Positions 1 through 11,758 of a DNA stretch of 64,000 nucleotides are shown here, piece by piece; the first letter of the stretch is position 1, and every line of letters starts with the position of its first letter. The translations under genes and the position numbers were made by a program. The stretch comes from Phlegmacium glaucopus (Eukaryota > Basidiomycota > Agaricomycetes > Agaricales > Cortinariaceae). The notes beneath the pieces were generated by a model that worked only from the letters and a program-made list of their open reading frames with translations, ran no database searches and had not been told where the DNA came from. The stretch spans positions 59,287 through 123,286 of the forward strand of contig MU130240.1 in assembly GCA_015039465.1 (NCBI GenBank), written 5' to 3'.

Positions 1-560
1 CAGCAACACAAGCAAACAGCAAGTAGTCGTATTAACAAGTAGCAGTGGCAAACAAGCAGCGAGCAGTGGAAAGAAGCAGCAAGGAGTGGAAAGAAGCAGT
101 AAGCAGTGGAAAGAAGCAACAAACAGTGGTAAACCAGTAGTTAGGAGTGGTAAACAAGTAGGAAGCAATGGCAAACAAGTAGCAATGGCAAACAAGCAGC
201 TAACAGTAAACACCAAGTAGCAACAAGCAATAAATAACAACAAGCAAACAGTCAAAAAAAAGCAGCAAGAGACAACGTCAAATGTAATCTTAATCTTAAA
301 CTTTATTTTAAATTTTTTATGGGGTGACAACACAGACAGCAGGTACAGGGATACACAACAACAACATTTACTGTCATTCAGTATCAGCAAGCAGGAACAA
401 ACAGTAGGTAACAACAAGTAAACAGTGGTAAGTAAGTTATAGCAAGCAGACAGCGTCACAGACAACACATCGAACAACAAGGGACTCACCACTGTACCTC
501 TCTGCTACTATACCACATCCACCGCAGTCCTACTAACAAGTAGTAACAAACAGGAGCAGT
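1..560. repeat. Degenerate purine-rich tandem repeat
   Basis: Imperfect units of about 20 bp, roughly agcagtggaaagaagcagca and agcagtggcaaacaagcagc, follow one another from the left edge to about 430 and then decay. No reading frame of useful length crosses the block. It may be the interior of the hAT-like element whose right end is at 1118, but the left end is outside the window. Confidence 0.7.
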
Positions 561-940
561 AAGCGACGGAAAGCAGGTGCCCCCTAAAACCCCCTACAAT
601 AAGATCATCGTGGATCTATTATTTTTATCGTTAACAATCATAATTTTTTTTTCGTTCCTTCTTTTTCCTTTTTTCTTTGAATCATTGTACACCAACTCTC
701 CGAAGAGTTGGATGAACCGTAATGAGTGAATGGCAACCGGAGGAGTCATTTTAATTTTAATTCTAATATAAGCTATGATAGATGAACAACTTGAATGAAT
801 GACGATGAACTCAACAACCACCTATCTGCTCTACTAATCTTATTTTATTAGGATACTGGTAAATGTATAGTAATGTAAATGAATAAACAAGTATGATTTA
901 CCGCTAAAAGATGAAAAACAATTGAAGTATCAGCAATATG
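561..940. other. AT-rich non-coding stretch
   Basis: The region is AT-rich with homopolymer T runs and has only a 75-codon frame of low-complexity composition. I see no gene in it. Confidence 0.5.
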
Positions 941-944
941 AGGT

Positions 945-1118
945 TTTTTCATCGGTTCGACAGTTCGAACCGGTCCTGGAACCGAACCGAACTGACAGAA
1001 CCGGTTCTATCGGTTCCGGTTCCGGTTCCGGTTCAGTTCAGCTAGAAACCTTTCAGTTCAGTTCTCGGTTCTTCAAAAATAGTGAAGAACCGAGCTGAAC
1101 CGAACTTTGGTAGCCCTA
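945..1118. mobile_element. Right end of a hAT-like element with CAGTTC/GGTTC arrays
   Basis: Dense GGTTC, GAACC and CAGTTC repeats end in the terminal motif ccgaactttggtagcccta, the inverse of TAGGGCTACCAAAGTTCGG. The same terminus bounds three complete elements elsewhere in the window (11136, 25442 and 53930), each with an 8-bp target duplication. The left end is not visible, so only one terminus is called. Confidence 0.7.
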
Positions 1119-1588
1119 ACCATTTATAATCATTAACACCGGCTGCTCTGAATTTTGGGTTCTGTGGGCTCACGCAGAACTGCCTCATCCGCAAACATCA
1201 CATGAATTCAAGTCGAGGAGTGGAGAACTCAACATCAAATGGTCTCCTTGACCAATCACGCCCGATGATCACAATCCGATTGCAACAGTAGATCAAATCC
1301 CACAATGGCTGTCATCGAATCATGTCGATTTGATAGGTATCCTACGACAAGTACAACGGCCCACGTCCACCCGCCTCGGCACCTTGTCCTATATCCTGAA
1401 TATTCCCAGTTGTTCCACTTTCCCGTCTTAAAAATTTCATACTAATCTCCAAGGAGATTCGCCTCGTTGGGATCTTCCCAAATTTGGTTCTCGAAATCGC
1501 GACGCTTCGAAGAACCAACAGGGCCGCATGAATAACACTATGGGACCGTTAGTCAATTTCTGATTCTCGTAAGACGCAGGCAGTTATT
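1119..1588. other. Intergenic region, no gene seen
   Basis: No frame with coding character, no RNA gene and no repeat structure was recognised between the hAT-like end and the membrane-protein gene. Confidence 0.4.
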
Positions 1589-2211
1589 TCAAGGAAGGGG
1601 AACTAATCTTGTGACGATTGAAAATAGGACATACCCAACAATTGCTCCAAAGGAAGCAGCAATCCCCATCAAAATCGTCACAACCGATTTCCAATCCTTG
1701 CATTTCTGATGCGGGTATGGGTATGGGTATGGGTATCCATTTGGAATTGGACACCAGTAAGAATCTGGGAGTGTATCAAGGAGAAGGAACACCCGTGGGA
1801 TGAGACATGCTGCGAGCACGATGTCGACGATGAGGTTCAGTAAGATGGGCAAGTCGACAAGGACATTGATGGTGGAGAAAACGAGGGACACCAATACCTA
1901 CTTCCCGTTAGGACTTTGTAGGATGGCTGGGATAAAGTAATTAGGGTACATACGAATTTTGCAAGTTCTTTACTTGAATACTCAATGCGCTGGGACCTGT
2001 AGTCTGGACTCGGAATTGGTGCCACACGTTTTAGGATGACATAGTTTGCGATGAGTAACAGAAGAGTGAGGGCGGATAAGATGAGGGTGATGATTATGAG
2101 GCTCTGAATGAGGCGCTTGAAATAACTTCCGACGGGGACATTGGTCTGTGCTTCAAAGTTGTCATCGAGGTTTCTGTTGGAATCGTCGAGGAGGGGAGAT
2201 GATTCCACCAT
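1589..2211 (-). CDS. Small multi-pass membrane protein, unrecognised
   Basis: Two exons give about 188 residues: exon 1 at 2211-1954 and exon 2 at 1897-1589, joined in phase 0 through a GTATGT...TAG intron of about 56 nt. The N-terminus is polar and acidic (MVESSPLLDDSN). It is followed by a hydrophobic helix (LIIITLILSALTLLLLIANY), then in exon 2 by two or three further hydrophobic stretches and a C-terminal helix. A Pro-Tyr repeat (YPYPYPYP) lies between helices. I do not recognise the family. The start is the first ATG before the acidic N-terminus, and about 60 bp upstream resembles the upstream region of the M genes (15.1 kb and 29.95 kb). The gene structure is coherent; the function is unknown. 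Confidence 0.6.
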
Positions 2212-2244
2212 TTGGTGATTGAAAGGAAGAAGATCAAAGAAGGA

Positions 2245-2480
2245 TATATTGTCTTTTTAAAGGATTGACGTCGAATAACGCTCATCAAGAGATTAATTCA
2301 AATCACATCTTCAATCTGATCACGAGCCAACATTGTATTCAATTCCAACTATCGCCTGAGAAAGCCTGTCATCACGGACATCCACTTGTTTCTGAGATTA
2401 TTGAAGCAGTCAGAATTCTCACACCTTTCCAATCCACGTCCAAGTATCACAAATCCACGTCCAAGTATCACAATGCATAA
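2245..2480. repeat. Upstream segment shared with the M genes
   Basis: The motif ttgtctttttaaaggattgacg at 2250, a following AT-rich stretch and later phrases (tcgcctgaga, ccaatccacgtccaagt) recur in the same order upstream of M_A (15160-15360), with parts near 27.45 kb and 30.0 kb. A short direct duplication (aatccacgtccaagtatcac, twice) lies at 2445-2470. It is probably an ancient copy of the same promoter-side DNA. Confidence 0.5.
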
Positions 2481-3044
2481 GAACCGGACCCACTGGCACA
2501 CGCATGATTGCGGAGTCATCCAGTTGGTGGAATCGTACCTGTCTGTTCTTGCGCGGGCGGTACCGCACCCCCAAAAAGGACAGATAGGTACGCATTGGTT
2601 GTGCCATAAGCAGAATGGGTTCGACCTCGAGAACTCGATACCAATCTCTTTACTACTTTAGCATAGCTACTAAGGGCAAAGTGGCGGTGCACCACCAATC
2701 GTATGTGAACTTGAAGGAATGTCTGCTATAGCAGTAATCACACTATAACACATCAAGTAGAACTCGACTATAGAGCTACTTCCCCAATAGAGTATTGGAT
2801 TTTTGTAAAAAAAGGAGGACACTGTCTTCAAGAGTTGCTCGGTATGGACTAGTTAGCACTTCCAGGACAACAATCCCATGTTATTATTTGCCATCGCCTG
2901 CATCACCACGAACTTTGCTACCTTGGACTGTAACAGCTAAGGGGTGTCGGGATGAGATTTTTTCATATGACGTCGGTTTTTTCGACGCCGCCTGCCATAT
3001 ATTACATTTCTTTTTTTTCTCATCTTCGTCTTTACACGTGATCG
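2481..3044. other. Intergenic region, no gene seen
   Basis: Only short shadow frames are present, with no splice-coherent reading. Nothing recognisable. Confidence 0.4.
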
Positions 3045-4349
3045 CTATCGCATGATAAAAGATTTCAGTTTACTGGTCAACTTCTGGTGTCCTGACACCT
3101 CCTTGGTAACAGCATAGTCGTGAGAAGCAGAGCTTCCCACAGAACCAAAATCAAGCACCCAGTCAAATTGCAAAACCCTGTCCGCTTCGCCCCACAGGTA
3201 ACCTCGCTTCAAGACGACTTGGATAGCAATCCAGAAATAACCCCAGCCAATGCGGGTGATCTTGTAGGGAGGGCTTTTAAGTATAAGAGATGGTGGTGTG
3301 AAACTCTTATTCTGAGAGTGGAGACGGTTTATCAGCACCTCTTCAATAATTTGGATATCAAAGGTTCGCTCTGAAGGCTGCTTACTAGGTGTACCCTGAC
3401 CTCCTCGATTATCTCCGGCGCCGAAGTAAGGAGGTAGAATGTCCACAAATGCCTATTCTCAGATCCCTGCCGCCGGTATCACCAGCCGATGCGTGTTGCC
3501 AATGACCAAGGTCATGAGGTCGGTCCTGTCCTCCAACGTAATAGGAGGTGGATCCAGTGCCAACGCACTGTAATCATCCTCGGAGGCACTGGAACTATCC
3601 TCGGACTGAGAGCGCATCACTTCTGCAACATCCTCAGAGACGGAATCCCCACACACAGAACCAGCATACTCGGTCAGACTTTCGAAGTATTTATCCATCA
3701 TCATAACTTTCCCCTGAGCGGCCTCAGATCTCTGAGTCAAGACTGCACGGTCCCATGCGATCTGCTCAAGGATCTTGTCCTGCCTTGCAAGCTGCTCCAC
3801 GATTTTTATCGTATTCTCCTTGATAATGGCCGAGTCGCTGATAACTTTGCTCATGTCGGCCACGATTACATGGGTCATATGTCTACCGTGATGGGTTAGA
3901 TGTTGATAACGATAACCACGCCGAATAGGCGTCAACATCACATCCCGCTTACAGGGTTGTCGCTTCCACCACAAGACCTAGTGTTCGTTTGTGCACCTCC
4001 AGAGATACACGTATTTTATCAACCTCCTTACGGCCAAAGAGTGCCCATTTTGCGGTGCGATCCAACCCTGGGCCCTGGTACTTGCGCAACAGTGCCTCGA
4101 GGTCAATCAGGACAGTGTTGCAGTTCACCATGATATCGCGGATGTATTGGCGTAAGTCCTCTTGCTTGTTTCAGCCTCGTGTTTCAGGATATGAAGGGTA
4201 ATGTCCAGGTCTGAAAGCTCTCGTGACACGGCTGCGATATCATTGCGGGCTTCACGATAACTGACGACGAAGTCTGTTACGAATTGAGTGGCCGTCGAGA
4301 CGGCTGACAAAAGAGCAAGGCAGGATGTGGTAAGAGATAAGGGGTCCAT
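3045..4349 (-). pseudogene. Frameshifted protein with a Fungal_N (STAND-type) N-terminal domain
   Basis: The N-terminus (MDPLSLTTSCLALLSAVSTA, then a helical segment with SRELSDLDITLHIL) resembles the fungal N-terminal domain found at the start of many fungal STAND/NACHT and ankyrin proteins (Pfam Fungal_N). Near 4158 the frame slips by one base: translation resumes in another frame as EDLRQYIRDIM...CNTVLIDLEALL, with no splice site between. An intron then joins LGLVVEATT to HMTHVIVADMSKV, followed by a helical stretch and an acidic Ser-rich linker (SQSEDSSSASEDD). A second possible 54-nt intron links to a C-terminal part of about 130 residues ending at 3045, which I do not recognise. No NTPase domain follows, so it would be a short adaptor-like protein. 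The frameshift could be a real mutation or a sequencing error. Confidence 0.55.
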
Positions 4350-5140
4350 GGTTCCTCAGAGGGCCGGGTTTTAGGCAGTGAATGCAATTCAGTGTTGGCC
4401 CAAAGGGATTGCCTAGTCCCCAGGTTAAGTATGAGACTCGGGCTGATATCACGTCATCGACGCAGGTGCCTAAGCTAAGTGAACTGGAAATGAGGATCCG
4501 ATCAACGCGCAGGTTATGCTCTCAATGAAAGCAGATAGCAATGGGGCAGTGCATGACAGATGACCGTCTAACGTTCTAACGCCTGAGTAGCTCTGGTGAC
4601 TTGAGGTACAACGATCCCGCGTAACCACAAACGCAGATGCTACTAGTTGGCCAGGAATTTTTTACGCCACGTCTGAACTTGAAACTTGAAGCACTGCTCC
4701 TCAAGTCCCAGAAAGCCCGCTAGATGCCAGATGGCACTGTACTTGTCAGGACGGTCGACCAGACTAGGTACTTAGGGTTTGTTTGATCGAGGATGCATGG
4801 GATTTTGATCGGATTTTGGTGCTACATCAAACTTTGATACTGTCTGGCGACTCGACCACTACACCCAGCACTTTCCCTCGTCACACTGCCCTCGAGTCTC
4901 CATCTTCCCAACACGCAGCATCCAAAGTTCGCTTCACCTCAAAAGACATGCCCGTCGCTCATCCGCATAAAATGTGAACCTTTCGACGAAAGGGATCATC
5001 CAACAGCGCGTCACCCCTAGCTGCATGTTTACGAGGCAAGAAAGGCGGTTGTTGTTGTAAGGATAGAATCGTGTCAGAATGACGCTCAGATGGCTTGGCC
5101 TAAGCTACGTTATTCTCGGTTTTTCTGCACTTCTTCGTGT

Positions 5141-5551
5141 TTATACTGACACGTATTCTCCTAGAGGCAATTTGACAGAATGAATTATAGTGTTTTCTTC
5201 TATGACCTCCGCAGGATCATTACTTTCCGAGGTATATGCATCTGGATCACGGGGGATAGTCAGTGGTTGTCCAAAATACAAAGGAGACAAAATCTCACCT
5301 GTCGCTAGACATCCACTCGCATGTATAAAGCCATCCCTTACGATCCACAATCTCCCGAACCTATGGCCGTATCCCCATGCCCATAACCCACCCTCGAGGA
5401 ATGTCAGACTAAATCGGGATGTTGGGAGTTCGACGTTATCGGATATTGGGATACTAAGTAATAGCGAAACGTCAAAATGAAGGCCGATGAAAGAGGATTG
5501 TGTAAAGTAACTAACCTGGCTCGAAGTAGACAATTTTCTAGGCAGAGCCAA
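5141..5551 (-). CDS. Unrecognised reading frame inside U1
   Basis: A 136-codon frame contains phrases such as FIGLHFDVSLLLSIPIS and GHRFGRLWIVRDGFIHASG. The homologous stretch in U2 (16076-16430) keeps parts of the protein sequence (IVRDSFIHAGG...TGEILSSLYFGQ) but is interrupted. This suggests the last exon of a gene that has decayed in at least one copy. A GT-rich junction just after the first 14 codons could be an intron. No family recognised; possibly a remnant. Confidence 0.3.
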   Translation of the reverse strand: MALPRKLSTSSQVSYFTQSSFIGLHFDVSLLLSIPISDNVELPTSRFSLTFLEGGLWAWGYGHRFGRLWIVRDGFIHASGCLATGEILSPLYFGQPLTIPRDPDAYTSESNDPAEVIEENTIIHSVKLPLGEYVSV

Positions 5552-8500
5552 GCTTGAATTTCAAGGTTGATCGTTAGATTGGCGGTTATCCTATGCAGAT
5601 ATCGTCTTTGGAGGGGAGTTCATACGTCACGCTAGCGAGCGTAGCGGTTCTGCACTTCTGCTGCGTTCAACCCCTTGTTGTGACGTGGGGAGCACCTACG
5701 GCGAACGTGAACTTCTTGGAGTATTGAAAGCTGGAAGATAGTGTACGGCCAAGTATAGTGTTTGGTGTGACGCAGTGTCCACAGCTATTGTTGATGAGGG
5801 AATAGTCAGAAGAGATGATGGCTGCGTGGAGGTTCCTATGGTCAGGCACCAGGTCTATCGCAGCCATGTTCACCGAATAATCGCCTTCCCGAAATTTTAT
5901 GCATAACCTCGCCTGTGGCTAATGATCTTGTCCTTCATCACCATCTACCAGTATGACTTCGCCATCAGCGTTCACTGACATCATTGGGCTGCAATGGGGT
6001 TTGAGTACAAGGAAAATCGAAACGAGGCGAAACATATCTATCCATATCCAGCCTGGGTTAGGTTCCGTGGGACATAGATCCGATTTACGAGTCTTACATA
6101 GGCAGCAAGTCCCCAACTTCCTGGGGTGGTCATTGAAAATTGGGTCGCCATCCACATGATGGTATGGAAGCCACAGAAAATGTTCCTAGGAGCAGGTGGA
6201 AGCGGTATGGTGTGACCAGTGTCGACATCTGGACATGGAGAAAATCAAAAATATTTGTGATGGCGAATTTTCCTGACTCACCACGGCGATGTTCCCTCAC
6301 CTCCGTAGTGGTAGCCTGGCTCTGACCAGTATAAACCGACAATTCTCGCCTTTACATCCACCTTCTTACCCCAGTCACACGGTTGCTCCATCTTGAAAAG
6401 AAGTCGAAACTAACAGAACATGGCCGCAGCAACAGAAAGAGACATCGAACCTGTCCAATCTGTGTGTGAGCAACGCCGTCAATTTGAAGTGCGAAGGGTG
6501 GACCAACACTGAGAAAGCTAGGAATGTTGGGTAGTCAAGACGATGGTGATCACGACGCGGTCTGCATTGCGAGAGAAAGGACTAAAACTAGGAAAATGTG
6601 TGGGTAAGGGTCGCAGAAGTCACAGAGAAAACGGAGGGTATCCACCGAATTCGAAAACAGGATGAAGCAAATGAAGGACCAGGTAAGCGTCCGTCATAGT
6701 GCAGGTCGTCCTTTGTCACTGGAACAGAATGACGAATCAACTGACATTCGTGATGGTCAACGTGTTGGATGATGATGAACCATGTTTGGTCACTGCATTC
6801 AACAACAATTAGTTTGTATTCATATTGTTCGCATGTTACCACTTCGACGAACTGATCGTGACTTTCCTTGGAGTTTCTCGTTACTCTGGTGTGACCGTAG
6901 ATCTTGAAGCTCTTAGACGAAATGGCCTATATATACCTGACGCCAAGGACTGCAGCAACTTTGTTGTAAACTCTGTCGCCCTTGCTCATCTTGGGGTTCC
7001 TAGCTGTCCTGGTTCAAGCGAGAGTGAAGTCATATCTATTGAATAGACATGAACTCGGGGCCTCGGACCCCCAAGTCTCATTCGACGATCGTCACAAAAT
7101 GTTTTCTAGCCACATCCACGGCTTTGAAATTGAACACTGCGCTGCACATCATGTATTGGCACTTCTGGACTGTCTATCGACGCTCTACAACTCGGAATAT
7201 TTCTACGACGGATTTACCCCTGTGGATTGGAGGTTGCGTTAAGTGCAGACAGGGTAGATAGGAGATATAGTGAGTATGTCCCTGGTGTCGATGTTGTCCT
7301 GCTGCAGGAGTCCGTGGTATAAAAATCGAAGTTGATATTCTTATTTTCTATTACCATGACAATGTTTCATTCGAACGAGATATATACAGGTTGCCTACCG
7401 CCACTTCGCTCTAGCTCACACTTCAACGCGTGGATGTATAGTCTGCTCTTTGTGCTGGCGTTTGGTGATGCGATGATGCGGAGGCAGAGGTGTTGGACGT
7501 TGAGGAAGGCCTAGAAGAACTGGCGGAGGTAGTGAGAAGACGCGTTGTTGGATCGAGATGGATGGAGCGCATGTAGTGGAAGCTTTTGTACTGGAAACCT
7601 CCGTAAAGGGCTGGACAATCCGATCAGAGAGGAAAGACACATCTATTAGAGGTTCCCCTACTACAGGCATCACGACATTTAGCCAAAGTCATGCGAGATA
7701 AGCTTACCTGCAAATTCGAAATGATGGGATATTAGAATGTGTGCCAACAACTTGAATGGAAATCAAATCAGATACTCATACTGATGAAGATCCTCAGTCC
7801 GTACGATACCACGAATTATGATGCACAGACTGATGAAACGACTCCTTTCGATTTGGGACAAAACCTTCGAAAGCTTCATGAGGAATGCGAAATTTAGGAA
7901 ACGGAACGATCATGGACGGAATCATAATTCCTGAGCAACTATCCGTACTGGGCTCTAGAAGCGAGCTGATAAAATAGAAACAATGATTACTCCTCCCCAC
8001 AGGAAAGTGGACATTCTCTATTATAACGTACTTAACCTGTTATGTCAATAGCATACCAGGTTCGACATGGTATGGTATTCAATGCCGGGTATGACAGAAA
8101 CGACAAGGGAAGCGGGACCGAATGATAGTGCGTGCAGTCATATTCTAGGTAGATGAGTACAAATTTTGTGACCGTTCATAATCATTTGCCACGGCAAGAC
8201 GATAATCCTCTACATGCCACAAAATATCATAAACTCTTAATATTACTCCTGTGTTAAAAGCATAGACACCTCGTAATTTTCTTGAAGAATAAATTATAAG
8301 CCCAAAAGGTCAGTAAGACTTTCTGGTGGTGGCTGGTACCAGAATGTATCAAGTGATGGAGGACGGAACGGAATGGTGGGGGTGACAAATGCCCCGAAAA
8401 TGATAGTGCGAAGGAAATACAAGAATGTGCCGAATAGATATTTAGGATGATATTTAACGGTCTCGCTTTTCAAGCCGTATGCAAAGCAGCTTGCTTTTGC

Positions 8501-8560
8501 ATCCCTTATCACTCAATTTAAGCCCGATTTTGACTTTGATTTAAATTCAACTTTTCATGA

Positions 8561-8941
8561 CAGCTGTTCTCATATCTGTAGACGTTCCCGCAATTCCGCA
8601 TTGTGCGCCTTTTGCTTACAAACTAGCCTTGAACTAGCCTATATAGGCCAAATATAGGTAATAGGTTCAAGGTTGTGATCAGTTTGCAGGCGGAACGGGA
8701 GGTCGTGATCAGCCTCCACAGTGGAGTAGTTGTAAGCAGTGCCAGTTACCATATATGATTGAACTTGGGTGTGGAGCCGTGGCTACGCCCGGCATTACGA
8801 GTCCCCTCGACGCAGTATGCCTTCACACTCCACTACACTCCAATGCTAGCCTCGATAGCCACTACTATCTTTGGGTGTTTGTCACAAACAAAGGCGCACA
8901 ATGCGAAAATTTGAAAACGTCTACAGATATGAGAACAGCTG
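8561..8941. mobile_element. 381-bp MITE with long inverted ends, in U1 only
   Basis: The ends are inverted repeats of about 50 bp: CAGCTGTTCTCATATCTGTA at 8561 and its complement ending at 8941, extending inward to GCATTGTGCGCCTTT. The homologous segment at about 27.0 kb lacks the insert and reads straight from the left flank to the right flank, so this is an occupied/empty pair. Only about 2 bp (GA) appears duplicated. There is no coding capacity. Confidence 0.75.
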
Positions 8942-9955
8942 GAAAAGCGAAAAAAGAAAGAGAATCAAGCCAAAAGCGGCCAAAAATCACCTTCCCATTC
9001 ATTACCGAATCTAATAGTTCTTGATTACAATAGACCAAAAAAGTCATGCTGCGGCTGCGTCGAGTCTTAGACTCTGGTTGGGGCCGATTCTCAGGCAATA
9101 CTTGCGATACTTGGACGTGGTTACAGTGTTTTCGGAAAAGGATGCAAGTATTCTCTCTTATACCTATAAAATCTCTTTGAATCAGCTTAAGAGATATGAT
9201 AATGATAATCTTGACTTTTGCACCTTACTCTTAATAGCACGCATACTTCCTTCTTCCTCTCAGGGGCGTCGAAGCCCCGATCCCCAGCTCCCCAACCTTG
9301 CCTTTGCCCTCCGTTGCATCTCCGACCCATCCAGGTGTCTCGTCGAGGACTTTTATTTGATCAGTCATATTTGCCACACGAAACGGGATAGACTCTGCAA
9401 TTGCAGCGCCGATGCGCACCATGGCGAAGGCATCAAGTTGGTCCGTCCAGCAGGGTATCCAGGCACTGTAGAGCGCCATTGCTAGCAGGGAGAGCAGGTC
9501 CGTGGCGAGCAGCAGAGAAATGAGAATTATTCCAGCTCGAGAGATAGTGGGTACCACCGTATCGGCGCCTGCATCGTAAGATACCGTGAACGTAGGCTTG
9601 CGGGTGCCGTATTTCAGCCATGCCTCGTTCGCCAGGAAAGCGGCGGATTCAAACGCATTCCTGATCCGCTCCCCACTGTCACCGTCATGGTACAGTGAAT
9701 AGATATACGCCGCAATTTGGAGCTGGAGGCTATCGTCGGACAAGTTCTTGCGGATGCAGGGGTAGAAGTTTGTATATCCAAAGTTGGAGTAATCGTGAAG
9801 CAGGCCCATGAGTGGTGATTGGCCTATACATTCATCATTTTCAGCATGGATCGTGGACACCTTGCTGATGTAAGCTTCTGGATTAGTGACGCGATCTGCG
9901 ATGAAAGATGCATCGCCAAACAGTGCAATCGCTGTAGTTAGTAAAGGACCTCCGT

Positions 9956-11135
9956 GGTGGCGGAGAACATTTCGCATCTGGTTGAAAAGGAAAGCTTGCT
10001 CCCTGACAACCACTTCGGAGGTAGGCCTGGACGAATGACTACGGACGCCGTTCACACTCTGGTCGACAAGGTCAAGATGGCCTGGAGGAAGGGTAAGGTA
10101 GTTTCTATACTCTTCCTAGACGTGGAAGGTGCCTTCCCAAACGCAGTCACTGACAGGCTCATTCACAACCTCCGTAAAAGGAGGATTCCGGAGATCTATG
10201 TTCGCTTCATCAGACAACTGCTGACAGGTAGGCGTACTCGAATGAAATTCGACGACTTTCTCTCAGATATCATACACATCTCCAACGGTATCGGGCAAGG
10301 CGATCCCTTGTCCATGCTACTTTATATAATCTATAATGCTGACCTGCTCGAACTAGCAGAAACCCCAGAGGAGGAATCCCTGGGTTTCGTAGATGATGCT
10401 CTCGCAATGGCAGAGGGCGATACTTTCGAAGAAACTGTGGAGACTCTTACTAACTTTATGAACAGGGATGGGGGAGGCTTCACCTGGTCCGACGCTCACA
10501 ATTCCTCTTTCGCTATTGACAAGTTAGCTGTTACTCACTTTACTAGGAAGAGAGTACCGGATCCTAGGCGACCAGGCCACACAATTCCCATGGAGGCGCC
10601 GGTGCTCGTACTCAAAGGCGAAGAGGTCAAGGTAGAGTTGGCCTACAAATACCTCGGAATCCACGTAGACAGCCAGCTAAATTGGAAGACCCAAACTCAC
10701 GAAGCGATCTCCAAGGCTACTAGGTGGATCCTGCTCTTTAAACGGCTAACACGACCAGCATCAGGTCTTTCGGCTAAGTTCATGAGGCAACTCTACATCA
10801 CGGTAGCTATCCCTAAAATGACTTACAGCCTCAATGTTTGGTACACGCCACCTTACAAGGAGCAGGGCAAGAAAAGGAACACGGGCTCTGTCAAAGCACT
10901 TAGGGAGTTCGGCAAGCTCCAGCGGATGGCTACTCTGGCAGTCACAGGTACCCTTCGTACTACCCCCACTGACCTCCTGGATGCCCATGCAGGCCTGCTC
11001 CCTATCGATCTTCTGCTGAAAAAGATTTGTCATCGGGCCTTGGCACGCATCTGTGCCCTTCCCTCTACTAACCCAGTAGCCCTACAGGCTCGGAAGTATT
11101 ACGAACGACCAGTAAGAAAGCACTTCACCAACATC
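9956..11135 (+). pseudogene. LINE reverse transcriptase, C-terminal two thirds
   Basis: The frame is open across the left junction and contains motif A (ILFLDVEGAFPNA), motif B (GIGQGDPLSMLLYI), the catalytic motif C as FVDDA, and the thumb-region phrase YLGIHVDSQLNWKTQ. The stop at 11136-11138 is not native: TAG is the first three bases of the inserted hAT-like element. The frame resumes after the element and one copy of its target duplication. The catalytic Asp pair is present, but the truncated N-terminus means the protein cannot be complete. Confidence 0.9.
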
Positions 11136-11750
11136 TAGGGTTACCAAAGTTCGGTTCAGAACTGACTCATGAACCTGAACTGAACTGAACTGAACTGATA
11201 ATTCAGTTCAGTTCAGTTCAGGTTCAGGCATTTGGAGATTTATGGTTCATGCAGTTCGAACTGAACTGAACTGCTGAACTGTTAGGTCCTAGATGGCCAG
11301 GCAATTCTCTTCTTTTGACTTAACATTTTCTGGGAAGTGATCCTTCAGTAATTTATGAACATTGGAATGGTTTGGCAGTCCTTTTGAGCATGAAATAATG
11401 GCTAAGGAAGGAGGTAATGGCCAGACTTGGTATGTGATGTTATTATGTCAGCATAGATTAGTACTGCCTATTTAGGAAAATAAATATAAATCAATGGTTT
11501 TCTGTGTTCTAAAGGAGTTCTGAGATCATATATGAGTGGAAATCAAGTGGCTAAGGGCTAAGGAAGGTCTTTGTACAATAAAATTTCAGAAAAAGGTAAA
11601 ATTTCAGATTTTATAATGGTTCTTCAGTTCAGTTCAGTTCGAACCAGTTCTTAAATGGTTCAGTTCAGTTCAGGACCATATGCAAACAGTTCAGTTCAGT
11701 TCAGGCTGAGGAGGTGAAGAACTGAACTGAACTGAACTTTGGTAACCCTA
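11136..11750. mobile_element. 615-bp non-autonomous hAT-like element nested in the LINE
   Basis: It starts TAGGGTTACCAAAGTTCGG and ends CTGAACTTTGGTAACCCTA, with the 8-bp duplication CCAACATC at 11128-11135 and 11751-11758. The subterminal regions are arrays of CAGTTC/GAACTG. There is no transposase gene inside. A TAGGG-type inverted repeat with an 8-bp duplication is characteristic of the hAT superfamily. Confidence 0.9.
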
Positions 11751-11758
11751 CCAACATC

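Larger units (their letters stand above)
4450..9230. repeat. Segmental duplication unit U1
   Basis: Long collinear similarity to 15410-18380, then 24783-25433 and 26955-27560 (U2), with a shorter piece at 30230-31740 (U3). U1 lacks several insertions present in U2: it has empty sites near 7620 (203-bp MITE), 7760 (6.4-kb transposon), 8175 (solo LTR) and 8205 (hAT-like element). It carries its own 381-bp MITE at 8561. Short frames inside are mostly not conserved as frames between U1 and U2, so most of U looks non-coding or decayed. Confidence 0.75.

Noticed and set aside
6825..7242. Rightward frames in U1 (LEALRRNGLYIPDAKDCSNF) as a gene
   Set aside because: U2 has a 27-bp insertion and frame differences, no splice model joins the pieces and the composition is not convincingly coding.
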